From: Bacteroidia bacterium | GTDB taxonomy: Bacteria; Bacteroidota; Bacteroidia; Bacteroidales; Azobacteroidaceae | Assembly (NCBI GenBank): GCA_025996865.1 | Contig: BNTV01000156.1 | Location: 1 to 9,653, forward strand | Direction of reading: 5' to 3' | Length of the DNA stretch: 9,653 bases | Part shown: positions 1 through 7,308 of the stretch, in pieces | Layout of the letters: each line of letters starts with the position of its first letter | Position numbering within the stretch: position 1 is the first letter of the stretch | Position numbers and translations under genes: made by a program | Notes under the pieces: generated by a model | The model's input: only the letters and a program-made list of their open reading frames with translations | The model's database searches: none | What the model was told of the DNA's origin: nothing

Positions 1-532
1 CTTTCAGTCTTTTATAAAAGCCCTGAAGAAATTTGCGAACACCGTCCGCTTCAGGTTGGTTCATTGTATCCAATATGGGGCTGTCGTACTCGTCAATAAG
101 CACGACCACTTTTTGTCCTGTTTTGCGATGCAATGATTCTATCAATTCGGCAAAACAATCGGAGGCGTATTCCGAAACAAGGGTTATTTCATATAAATTA
201 GCTTGTCGTTTCAGAAATGTTGACATACTACGCTCCATTTCTTCCCTGCTGCCATGCTCAATATTCGTCCAGTCTATCCGAATAACAGGATATTGCTGTG
301 TCCAGTCCCATTTGTCATAGATGTAAAGCCCCTCAAAAAGCGATTGATTGCCTTTGTAAAGTTCGCCCAAAGTACTGATAAGCAGCGACTTTCCAAAACG
401 GCGAGGACGCGAAAGAAAAGCAATACTTGAACTTGTGACAAGCCGGTGTATTTCTTCTGTCTTGTCCACATACAAAAAATCTTCTTTGCGCAATTTCTCA
501 AATGACTGTATCCCTATCGGTAATTTCTTCAT
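1..532 (-). CDS. AAA-ATPase_like (PF09820/DUF1703 type) protein, N-terminal part, cut by window edge
   Basis: An open frame of 177 codons runs from ATG at 532-530 to the left edge without a stop, so the C-terminus lies outside. The protein starts MKKLPIGIQSFEKLRKEDF, the usual opening of the PF09820 family, followed by YVDKTE (about 21-26). A Walker A motif RPRRFGKS lies at residues 42-49 and a Walker B strand VVVLIDEYDSP at about 142-152. Family knowledge: these proteins pair an AAA-type ATPase domain with a C-terminal PD-(D/E)XK nuclease-like domain. They occur in many paralogous copies in Bacteroidetes, and their cellular role is not settled. The nuclease-like part would be beyond the window. 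A purine run (AGAGG) just before the start may act as a weak ribosome site. A -7 box lies 24 bp upstream of the start. The gene follows the sugar cluster in the same direction but is separated from it by a strong terminator, so it is its own transcription unit. Confidence 0.9.
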   Translation of the reverse strand, partial: MKKLPIGIQSFEKLRKEDFLYVDKTEEIHRLVTSSSIAFLSRPRRFGKSLLISTLGELYKGNQSLFEGLYIYDKWDWTQQYPVIRIDWTNIEHGSREEMERSMSTFLKRQANLYEITLVSEYASDCFAELIESLHRKTGQKVVVLIDEYDSPILDTMNQPEADGVRKFLQGFYKRLK

Positions 533-555
533 GACCTCTGGTTTTAAAATACCTA

Positions 556-563
556 CAAAGATA
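556..563 (-). promoter_or_regulatory. Bacteroidetes -7 box (TATCTTTG) for the AAA-ATPase gene
   Basis: The minus strand reads TATCTTTG, an exact match to the TAnnTTTG consensus, ending 23 bp before the ATG at 532. No good TTG box is visible at the usual 19-21 bp spacing upstream, so the call rests on the -7 element and its position. It lies downstream of the cluster's terminator, as an independent promoter should. Confidence 0.5.
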
Positions 564-614
564 AACAAAATAATTGATTAAGTGTGTAAACAATACGTCA
601 AAGAACCTGTTGTC

Positions 615-650
615 AAAAAACCCTCTCCTGCTCTTACACAGGAGAGGGTT
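615..650 (-). terminator. Intrinsic terminator of the sugar-uptake cluster
   Basis: A perfect 12-bp inverted repeat (AACCCTCTCCTG at 619-630 and CAGGAGAGGGTT at 639-650) encloses an 8-nt loop. On the minus strand the stem runs into TTTTTT (620-615), the classical GC-rich hairpin plus U-tract. It lies 9 bp beyond the stop of the lipoprotein gene, so it ends minus-strand transcription of the cluster. The opposite strand has only TT after the stem, then CATT, so the terminator looks one-directional. Confidence 0.9.
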
Positions 651-659
651 CATTAACTG

Positions 660-1870
660 TTAATCTACTTTCGTAAACCTTAGCCCTACAACCGCAGACT
701 CGGCATCCACCATCGTAAATTTGAGTTTGTGTTTTCCGGCAGACAAATATAGATGATCAATCTGATACATTCCGGCATCTTTCACCTCTATCGTATAGCA
801 GGTTGCATTATTGAACTGACCGGGTTCCCCAAATGCATCTCTCATCTGGTAGGCTGTATTCGTTTTTCTACCGTTTTTATGCCACGCAATTTCTTCTCCA
901 CCATAGTCTATATAGCAGGCATGAACGAAACAAGTTGAATCACCGGTAAGAATGGCGCGAGGTTTACCATATACCGGATCCGGAAACATTCGAGTTTCGC
1001 TAAAATACTCATCCAATTCTGCCTGGGAAATCGTTTGTATGTTTATGCTGCTGTTAAACCACAAGGTATCAAGGGCATCCTTCGGCACTATTTTAAAGGT
1101 CATATCTACCGCTGTGTTAGCCTTCTCTTTCATATCATTAACAGTAAATATGTTGTTCACGGATACACCGGTTTTTATCGCATCCGTTTTGTCTTTATAT
1201 TTGTATTCTATGGTGTAAATGGTGTATAAACTGGGCGCCAAGGCTACATTTTACTATAAACGGAATACCCGTAGCAAAGAAAGTAAAGTCATCCAACACG
1301 CCAATGGGAGGTAGATAATCAATATTACCATCCAAAGCGACGCTTATTTTTCCTCCCCAACAATCTCCATATCCCATCATCTTTCCGCCGATGACCGTAC
1401 CGGGTTCGGGAATCGAAAGTTTGCTTTTGTCTAATTGCTCGTCAACAAGCAATTGCAAAGTTCCCTTATCAAGAAATCCGCTTTGGTTGCCGTAAAGGTC
1501 TTCAACGTTTACCTTTACACCGACAGCGCCCTGTAATTGTTTGATAAATATCTGCTCCACAGTATCTCTGGACGAGTACCTCCAAATAGGGGGCTACAAA
1601 CGATACGGCAGATTTTATTAATTTGCCGTTTGTAGCTGTAAAAGAGGCTTCAATACTTATAACATCCTTGTCGGCAGGAATCTGATAAAAGAGCCGTGCA
1701 CCACCGGGAAGCGCCTGCAAACTGTCGAACACAGGCGCCGCAGGCGGAGTCTTGTCGTCCGAAGAGATTGAAAACCGGTCTCCCTCCTCGCAGGCATAAA
1801 AACCGCCCACTGCCAAAAACATAAAAACTGCTATTCTTGCTATATTCTTAAATCTTTTAATATTATTCAT
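660..1870 (-). pseudogene. Surface lipoprotein of SusCD locus, DUF4959-like N-terminus, broken by two frameshifts
   Basis: The frame opens at ATG 1870 with a lipoprotein signal: basic start, hydrophobic stretch, then GFYAC with lipidation Cys27 followed by acidic residues, the Bacteroidetes surface-export style. Residues about 45-95 resemble DUF4959: PGGARLFYQIP, then SIEASFTATNGK. Coding then moves to a second frame near 1560-1600 (YSSRDTVEQIF onward) and to a third near 1250 (NVALAPSLYTIYTIEYK onward), reaching a stop at 660. The three frames join to about 400 codons, a normal length for such proteins, so the breaks are small indels rather than large losses. The second falls at an AAAA run, where one extra A would restore the frame. 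The C-terminal part (AGMYQIDHLYLSAGKHKLKF) looks like a beta-sandwich, possibly a carbohydrate-binding domain, which is inference. In these loci such lipoproteins bind glycan or sugar at the cell surface beside SusD. Whether the breaks are real or sequencing errors cannot be told here. Confidence 0.75.
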
Positions 1871-1895
1871 ATCTTTTAATTTTTAAAATTATTGA

Positions 1896-1913
1896 AATTC
1901 GTAATTCGTAATT
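1896..1913. repeat. AATTCGT heptamer tandem repeat (intergenic)
   Basis: Two full copies of AATTCGT followed by AATT lie in the 52-bp gap between the susD remnant and the lipoprotein gene. The same heptamer, as its reverse complement AATTACG, occurs three times at 5524-5549 in the gap between rbsK and the permease gene. This suggests a dispersed intergenic simple repeat. Confidence 0.7.
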
Positions 1914-1922
1914 GAAAATTGT

Positions 1923-3034
1923 TTACCATCCTGGATTTTGAATCAACCTTGAATTTTTGTCCAACTCATTATCATCAATAGGCCAGAGACAATCTTTGAG
2001 GGTAAACACACGAGGTTGTAAAATCTGCCGTTGGAAGAAATCTGCGCCTCCTGCACCAAAATTCCACCCCATCGCAGGAGTTGAGAACTCTTCAGTCGCT
2101 TTTCGGGTGCGTATCATATCCCAAAAGATACTTCCTTCGAGAGCAAATTCCACTTTTCTTTCCTGTGCGATGATTTCTCTCATACCGGTTTGGGTAGTAT
2201 GTTTCCCCTGTGTTTTCGCAAAAGCGCTTGTATAGGAAGTTTCCACATTGGGGATGCCTGCTCTTTTGCGCACCTTGTTTATTGCATCCCATACAGCTTG
2301 CGAAGGACCTTCAAACTCGTTGAGGGCTTCGGCTTTCATCAGGTATAAATCTGCCAGGCGGATGATTGGAACAGGATACATCTCAACATCACGCACACTC
2401 GACTTACTGTTCCGGACTGCAGGATACCACGCATTTCTTTGTATTCATCAGGACTTGTGACCGAATCGGGAGTAACTGTGAGGTCATACATCGTGTTGCG
2501 ATTAAACGAATAGTCCTCATCTATTGGAAGTCCGTTTTTGGTATAGTATCGTTCCAATACCTTGCAAGTGGCGCCCAAAACTTGCCGACAAGCGTTTATA
2601 GTATTTATTAAACCAACAAATCCATAATCAGAAGGAATAAACATATTGCCATCGCTACCCAAATCGTCGTCACCGGCAACCGCATTAGAGTTTGCCCAAA
2701 TCATTTCTTTATTCCACTGGTCGCATATTACCATTCTTAAATCATAGAGTATCTGCATATTGACAGGATTTTCCTTAGCGTCCTCCACGTCGTCCGGTAA
2801 CATTCTTTTCTCGAAATGATACATTTCCACTCCGTTGGCCTCGCAAAGCGTAAGGGCTTCATTGACGGCTTTCACGGCGTCTCCCCATTTGGCTTTTGTG
2901 GTGGCAGCATCGTCCTGCGGAAAAAACGGTTTCCCGTCCCAGTCCAGAAAATCATTATAATCGTCATTGCCACTATAGAAGGGACTTGCTCTATACAGCA
3001 GCACCCGTGCCTTGACGATTGCAGGTGTTGATGG
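1923..3034 (-). pseudogene. susD: SusD-type outer-membrane substrate-binding lipoprotein, remnant with N-terminus and an internal block deleted
   Basis: Two SusD-like pieces are recognisable. The first (about 3034-2418) reads AIVKARVLLYRASPFYSG and continues with GKPFFPQDD through the helical middle to SPDEYKEMRGILQ. The second, in another frame (about 2415-1923), reads SVRDVEMYPVPIIRLADLY, then LMKAEALNE, KVRKRAGIPNV, ERKVEFALEG and ends RLIQNPGW. These are hallmark blocks of the SusD/RagB family, TPR-based lipoproteins that cap SusC and hold substrate. Compared with a usual length of about 500-600 residues, the first roughly 200 residues, including the lipoprotein signal, are missing, and about 100 more seem lost between EMRGILQ and the second block. 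There is no start codon with a signal peptide. The remnant lies directly behind truncated susC and cannot encode a working SusD. Lengths of lost parts are estimates from family knowledge. Confidence 0.85.
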
Positions 3035-3036
3035 CT

Positions 3037-4375
3037 TCATAGAAACTGAGAACATGACCGCCGGCATAGCTGCCACGCTTCCTTATAATCAGGCTCATCA
3101 TATTGCACATATTCGTTGGTGGAATACGTGAAATTCATACGTCCCGTCAACCAGAAATCCTTGGTAAAGAATTTCTGATAGTCTAAAGAAGCATCTATAC
3201 CCTTCGATGCCAACTCGCCTACATTTCCATATACATTGGCTTCCAAACCTCCCGAATTTGGAAAATTGGTACGCAACATGTAAATATTGCGCCGGTTATC
3301 TTTGAAAACGTCCACATTCAGTTTCAAGGGTGAATTTTTCAGCAAACCCAACTCCAAGCCAATATTGTATTTTACTGAATTGTTTGGAACCGGTGAATTT
3401 TTTCGAACCATTATAGCCATAGCCGAACTCTACAAAATAACGCTCATCAAAGTCGTAGGTCAAACGTCCCGAATTACCTACGTTGCGTTCCGGCAAGGCT
3501 TCAAAGATGGATCCACCTTTGGTAGAAAACAGATTTTCCTGTACCATCATCACAGTCATAGCGCCTACGGAATGTTTGTCGAATTGACGATTCCAGTTCA
3601 ACCGGCCTTCAAAGTAATACTTCTCGGAGGTATTGCGGTCGGCGGCTACCTCCCCCAAGGCGCTGCTGCCTTCTGTTGGGTTGAGACCCATGAGTCTGTA
3701 TTTCCCTGTAATCTGATCGTATGCATCTACGGAATAAAAAAATGGACTGTAGGTCCTTTTATTTCCATATTTGCTCCACGTGCTGGCAGAGGCTTTGGTT
3801 TTGCATCCTGCCGGTTCCTCCCAGTTCTGCATTTCCGAACAGCGTGTGGTCAGTATATCGGTTGGCTTCGTCCGGTGCATAAAAGGCAGGGAAATCAACA
3901 GGGTTGGCGCTCATCACCATCTGAAATGTTCAGGTTTGCCTTGGTGTTAATGGTCTGCTTGTTAAACAGCATGTCATACCAGTCCACATTGGGATAAATT
4001 ATCGGATTTTCACCATATAGCGTGGATTGTATCTTCCGCTTTTGGTAGTAACCAAAATAATACCGTTGGCGCCGCGTGATCCGTAAAGCACAGCCGCCGA
4101 AGCGTCTTTCAGGATGGAGAAACTTTCGATGTCGTCCGGCTGCATGCGCGCCAAGTCATCTGTAGTGGATTCAAAGCCATCGACCAATATCAAGGGCGAA
4201 GTAGCATAACCGAAGGTGGTAACACCACGCACAAAGAACTGGGCATTGTCGGCTCCCGGCTCACCACTGGTCTGGTACGAAATCAAGCCCGGAATCTTAC
4301 CGGCAAAAGAACTCGTAAGGTTAGCAGCAAAAAGCATGCTATTCCCCTTAAAATTAATCGTTTTTTGTTTTTCAT
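3037..4375 (-). pseudogene. susC: SusC-type TonB-dependent transporter, heavily deleted remnant
   Basis: The start is preserved: ATG at 4375 opens MKNKKRLILRGIACFLLLT, a signal peptide, but after 19 codons it meets plug-domain sequence out of frame. The recognisable pieces in order are: plug (about 4328-4032: SFAGKIPGLISYQTSGEPG, SILKDASAAVLYGSRGANG, LVTTKSG); NPIIYPNVDWYDMLF to NLNIS (about 4033-3918); VMSANPVDFPAFYAPDEAN to HTLFGNAE (about 3923-3825); ASASTWSKYGNKRTYSPFF to EFGYGYNGSKKF (about 3812-3395); and SVKYNIGLELGLL to QYDEPDYKEAW (about 3384-3073). Each junction matches a place where an intact SusC (usually about 1000 residues) has 40 to over 100 more, and most junctions shift frame. 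The carboxypeptidase-D-like N-terminal domain, the TonB box and the C-terminal third of the barrel are missing. SusC moves the substrate held by SusD across the outer membrane using TonB energy. This copy cannot. Confidence 0.88.
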
Positions 4376-4404
4376 TCTTTAGTATTTTTATGGTTATTAT
4401 ATAT

Positions 4405-4412
4405 CAAACTTA
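4405..4412 (-). promoter_or_regulatory. Possible internal promoter (-7 box TAAGTTTG) before susC
   Basis: The minus strand carries TAAGTTTG, matching TAnnTTTG, 29 bp before the susC ATG at 4375 in an AT-rich stretch. No clear TTG box is present at the normal spacing, so this may be a weak or activator-dependent promoter. It would let the outer-membrane genes be transcribed separately from rbsK and the permease gene. Confidence 0.35.
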
Positions 4413-4441
4413 ATATATATCTTATGGTTGTTTTTAATGAC

Positions 4442-4492
4442 TATCCGCTTTATGACCTGTTTACTTGTTTTTAGGTCGCCACAAAACGGATA
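4442..4492 (-). other. Intercistronic RNA hairpin, 17-bp stem with G-U wobbles
   Basis: On the minus strand, the arm at 4492-4473 pairs with the arm at 4458-4442: 17 base pairs, one 3-nt bulge (near 4480-4478) and a 14-nt loop. Two of the pairs are U-G and G-U wobbles, which pair only in the minus-strand transcript. In a plus-strand RNA they would be A-C mismatches. It begins 15 bp after the permease stop codon and lies upstream of susC. There is no U-tract after it, so it is not a standard terminator. It may protect the 3' end of the rbsK-permease message or set processing between the two halves of the cluster. Confidence 0.6.
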
Positions 4493-4506
4493 ATCATCTA
4501 TTTTCG

Positions 4507-5508
4507 TTAAGCTCCTGCTGCGATTATCAATCCGATTCCAGCGATAAACAGCAAAAACATCAGATATAAATACGTATTCACGCCTTTGGGTGCATTTCTA
4601 AATTCTTTCCAGATCACTACGCCCCAAAACGCAGATACCAAGGTTGCCCCTTGTCCCAATCCGTAAGAGATAGCAGCGCCTGCCTTTCCCGCGGCAATAA
4701 GGCTGAAAGCATTACCCAATCCCCAGATAAGACCTCCCAGGATGCCTACCCAATGAATGTTGAAACCGCCTTTGAAGTATTCTTTGTAACTCACGGGAGC
4801 GCCTTCAAAAGGTTTCTTCATGACAATGGTATTGAAAATAAAGTTGCTGACAAAAACACCGCAAGCAAAAATAAACATCGCGGTATAAGGCGTCATCTTT
4901 CCGACGGCGGGACTGACAAAATTTTCCAAATCCATCGACGAGGCGATAAAGCGGTAAAAGAACGACATCAATATACCCGCCAACAATGACAGGATAATTC
5001 CTTTAGAAGACAATGTTTTGGCTTGTTTTGCCTGTTTGTTGTACGCCAAAGCATTCAATATAATGGCAACTGTAACCAATGCTACACCGCTAAACAACAA
5101 CAACGGATTTCCTGTTGCTTGACCAATGTAATTGATGATTACGCCCAGAACCAACGCTAATCCTATGCCAACAGGAAACGCCACCGACAATCCGGCAATG
5201 GCAATCGCTGCCGATAACAGGATATTGGCTGCATTAAAAATGATACCGCCCAGAAAAGCGCTACCGATATTTCCCCATTCGGCTTGTGCCAAATCGGGAA
5301 TAAAACTGCGTCCTTCAGCGCCAATGCTGCCCAAAGTAAAAGCCGAGATTAACGAAAACAGCAAGATGCCGATAACATAATCCCAGTAGAACAATTCATA
5401 ACGCCATGTCTTTCCTGCCAATTTCTGGGTGTTTCCCCAAGAACCCCAGCAGAGCATGGTAATGAAGCAAAAAATGATTGCTAACGAATAATTACTGACG
5501 ATAAACAT
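4507..5508 (-). CDS. GRP-family (DMT superfamily) inner-membrane sugar permease
   Basis: A complete 333-residue protein with about ten hydrophobic segments (roughly 8-26, 42-60, 80-125 as two, 131-153, 167-185, 203-226, 252-272, 276-295 and 310-332). It starts MFIVSNYSLAIIFCFITM and has the early CWGSWGNTQKL motif of the glucose/ribose porter (GRP, RhaT/RbsU-like) family, with glycine-rich helices such as GLIWGLGNAFSLIAAGKAG near 260-280. The family carries out proton- or ion-coupled sugar uptake across the inner membrane. Placement just behind rbsK (31-bp gap) and ahead of a SusCD locus supports ribose or a related pentose as substrate. That is inferred from context, since the sequence alone cannot fix the sugar. 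The reading frame is intact and the length is normal. Transcription probably comes from the rbsK promoter. The heptamer repeat sits in the gap just before its start. Confidence 0.88.
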   Translation of the reverse strand: MFIVSNYSLAIIFCFITMLCWGSWGNTQKLAGKTWRYELFYWDYVIGILLFSLISAFTLGSIGAEGRSFIPDLAQAEWGNIGSAFLGGIIFNAANILLSAAIAIAGLSVAFPVGIGLALVLGVIINYIGQATGNPLLLFSGVALVTVAIILNALAYNKQAKQAKTLSSKGIILSLLAGILMSFFYRFIASSMDLENFVSPAVGKMTPYTAMFIFACGVFVSNFIFNTIVMKKPFEGAPVSYKEYFKGGFNIHWVGILGGLIWGLGNAFSLIAAGKAGAAISYGLGQGATLVSAFWGVVIWKEFRNAPKGVNTYLYLMFLLFIAGIGLIIAAGA

Positions 5509-5523
5509 GATATTAGAATTAAA

Positions 5524-5549
5524 AATTACGAATTACGAATTACGAATTA
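5524..5549. repeat. AATTACG heptamer tandem repeat overlapping the end of rbsK
   Basis: Three exact AATTACG units (5524-5530, 5531-5537, 5538-5544) followed by AATTA. The array fills most of the gap between rbsK and the permease gene, and its right end supplies the last codons and stop of rbsK (Asn-Ser-TAA at 5548-5540). It is the reverse complement of the array at 1896-1913. Confidence 0.8.
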
Positions 5550-6442
5550 ATTTCTTTGCGGTAGGGGATAGAAGACTGCGCTCCCAGCCGTGTTACGGTG
5601 ATAGCCGAAGCTTTGCACGCCAATTTTACGGCATCGACCATATTCATCCCTTCCGACAATCCTACGCAGAGTGTTCCACTGAAAGTGTCGCCCGCAGCAG
5701 TCGTATCCACTGCTTCTACTTTTTCGGCAGCTATTTCGTGGTATTGATCGCCTTCTTTGACAAGCGCTCCTGTTGAACCTAAAGTTACGACAACAATGTT
5801 CACGCCTTTTTCGCTAATCGCATCTGCCGCTTTTTTGGCAGAATCCCAGTCGGTTACTTTCACTCCCGACAATATTTCCGCTTCGGTTTTATTGGGAGTG
5901 ATCATATAAAGATATTTAAATAAGGTACTCGAAAGAGTCTGAGCAGGTGCCGGATTGAGGATTACTTTCACGCCTTTGTTAAACGCTATTTTGGCGGCAT
6001 ATTCTACCGTTTCCATTGGAATTTCCAATTGCATCAGCAATAAATCGGCGGTTTCAATTTCGTGCCTTGTCTTTTCGATGTCTTTAATGCTTAATGCGCC
6101 GTTGGCTCCGGGCGCCACTAAAATAGAATTTTCTCCAAAGGCATCGACCGCAATCAGCGCAACGCCGGAAGGTTTGTCGGGGTCGGAAAAAACATAATCC
6201 GTACCGATGCCTTCGGTGTTGTATAATTCGATAGACTGTCTGCCGAACAGGTCATTTCCTGTTTTGGAAACAAAAGTAACCTTTCCGCCCATGCGAGCAA
6301 TGGCTACGGCTTGATTGGCTCCCTTGCCTCCCGGATTCATCATAAACGTGTTTCCGATAACGGTTTCTCCCGGCACAGGAAGCCTGTCCGATTTAATGAC
6401 CATGTCCGTATTACAACTGCCGACAACAATAATTTTCTTCAT
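5540..6442 (-). CDS. rbsK: Ribokinase (PfkB family)
   Basis: A complete 300-residue cytoplasmic kinase that phosphorylates ribose to ribose 5-phosphate with ATP. PfkB features in order: N-terminal VVGSCNTDMVIKSDRLPVPG (6-25), signature 1 with GGKGANQAVAIARMGG (38-53), NPAPA (163-167), TPNKTEAEIL (182-191), and signature 2 DTTAAGDTFSGTL (246-258) with the AAGD anion hole and catalytic Asp252. The GGKGANQA form and overall match are those of RbsK rather than fructokinases. Length is normal. The gene is first in the cluster, with the permease gene 31 bp downstream. A consensus -7 box lies about 44 bp upstream. The last two residues and the stop lie inside the AATTACG repeat, so the original C-terminus may have been slightly different. 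The reading frame shows no damage, in contrast to the susCD genes downstream. Confidence 0.93.
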   Translation of the reverse strand: MKKIIVVGSCNTDMVIKSDRLPVPGETVIGNTFMMNPGGKGANQAVAIARMGGKVTFVSKTGNDLFGRQSIELYNTEGIGTDYVFSDPDKPSGVALIAVDAFGENSILVAPGANGALSIKDIEKTRHEIETADLLLMQLEIPMETVEYAAKIAFNKGVKVILNPAPAQTLSSTLFKYLYMITPNKTEAEILSGVKVTDWDSAKKAADAISEKGVNIVVVTLGSTGALVKEGDQYHEIAAEKVEAVDTTAAGDTFSGTLCVGLSEGMNMVDAVKLACKASAITVTRLGAQSSIPYRKEINS

Positions 6443-6485
6443 CGCTATAACAATTAGATTTACAAAAAATTAAATTTTATTTGGA

Positions 6486-6493
6486 CAAAGATA
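6486..6493 (-). promoter_or_regulatory. -7 box (TATCTTTG) of the rbsK promoter
   Basis: The minus strand reads TATCTTTG, a full TAnnTTTG match, 43 bp before the rbsK start. A TTTG lies upstream at 6512-6509, but with only 15 bp spacing, so the -33 element is poor. The box sits just outside the left copy of the 146-bp repeat, so any regulator binding the repeat would sit directly upstream of this promoter. Confidence 0.55.
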
Positions 6494-6510
6494 TGTTTAT
6501 TTGAATTACA

Positions 6511-6656
6511 AAATTTACCAACATGCATCCTGAAAAATAATTGTAACAGGCATAAATAACAGGCATTTGTTTTTTATTTAATTGATATTGAAATATTTAT
6601 ATTTTTGATTATTGGCATATTTTGATAATTGGATTGTCTTTGCGGTGGATAATTTT
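6511..6656. repeat. 146-bp direct repeat, left copy
   Basis: This stretch aligns without gaps to 7530-7675 with 7 mismatches (139/146 identical, offset 1019). It contains a perfect 10-bp direct repeat TAACAGGCAT at 6544-6553 and 6557-6566. At the position of the promoter box in the other copy it has TGTCTTTG (6635-6642), one base from consensus. No gene starts behind it on the plus strand: it faces the 3' end of the GNAT gene. It fills most of the 266-bp gap between rbsK and the GNAT gene. Confidence 0.95.
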
Positions 6657-6708
6657 TTTACCTACCCAAACAGACACAGAAACAAATGAACAGCCCATCT
6701 ATTGCAAT

Positions 6709-7308
6709 TTATACTTTACTTGACAATAACATTAAATCAAAGTACATCAATCGGGTTTTCAACTCTTTTTCGGGCGGCATTCCCAAGTATTCTTTTTCTT
6801 GCTGTTCGGTTGAAAAGGCATCTTTGAAGCCATTTGCAATATAATATCGTCTTGTGGCTTCGTTATTGTAGGCATCCACCGTTACATAACGGCATCCTCC
6901 TTTTGTGTCAGAAGCCAAAAACCATTGTTTTATGAAATAAAGCAGTTCAGTACCGATTCCTTTTCCGCGGAAATCTTTACTCACACCCATCCTGCAAACT
7001 AATATTGCAGGATAGGAACTGAGATTCTTTTCATGTGGAATAAGTTCCGTTATTTTTTTTCGTCTGCTGTTTGGTAAGTGCCTGACATCTACGCTTGAAT
7101 AAGCTAACGTAAAGGCGCACACAATCACAGACGAATCATCTTTGAAACGATAACAATACGATTTTCCCAACAACTGCCGACTGTAATTATCGGTATCATT
7201 GCAAAAAAAATCGTCCAAGTCTGCATCACCACAACTAAAAGGCTGACATTGAGCCAGCATTTCGTTGTTGAGTAGTGACATAAAACAAGAAGTTTTAAGA
7301 AATTCCAT
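6709..7308 (-). CDS. GNAT-family N-acetyltransferase, possible toxin of a two-gene module
   Basis: A 199-residue protein with a GNAT fold. It has an N-terminal CGDADLDDFF block (26-35) and LLGKSYCY (46-53), then the acetyl-CoA loop RGKGIG (114-119) after the strand ILVCRMGVS (102-110), VTVDAYNNEATRRYYIANGF (142-161) with the tyrosine pair at 155-156, and the conserved tail KTRLMYFDL. Proteins of this shape transfer acetyl groups from acetyl-CoA. Some relatives (TacT/AtaT type) acetylate aminoacyl-tRNA and act as toxins, but the target here is unknown. The start at 7308 overlaps the preceding 58-codon gene by 14 nt. ATG 7281 (residue 10) is a possible alternative that would leave a short gap. 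The tight coupling with a small upstream protein suggests a toxin-antitoxin-like pair. The module is bracketed by 146-bp direct repeats. Confidence 0.85.
   Translation of the reverse strand: MEFLKTSCFMSLLNNEMLAQCQPFSCGDADLDDFFCNDTDNYSRQLLGKSYCYRFKDDSSVIVCAFTLAYSSVDVRHLPNSRRKKITELIPHEKNLSSYPAILVCRMGVSKDFRGKGIGTELLYFIKQWFLASDTKGGCRYVTVDAYNNEATRRYYIANGFKDAFSTEQQEKEYLGMPPEKELKTRLMYFDLMLLSSKV

Noticed and set aside
33..320. 95-codon plus-strand frame at the left edge
   Set aside because: It lies opposite the Walker B region of the AAA-ATPase gene, which is clearly coding on the minus strand.
615..650. Terminator acting in both directions
   Set aside because: Only the minus-strand side has a T-tract, and no plus-strand gene ends here.
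3287..3997. 236-codon open frame on the plus strand
   Set aside because: It lies opposite the susC remnant, and its translation has no recognisable domain. The minus strand carries clear SusC blocks over the same bases.
1896..5549. The two heptamer arrays as a CRISPR-like structure
   Set aside because: The units are 7 bp, directly adjacent and without spacers, and no cas gene is present.
6686..6844. 52-codon plus-strand frame starting just behind the left repeat copy's promoter-like box
   Set aside because: It is antisense to the GNAT 3' end and has no family features. The box before it is off consensus, so any transcript is more likely noise.
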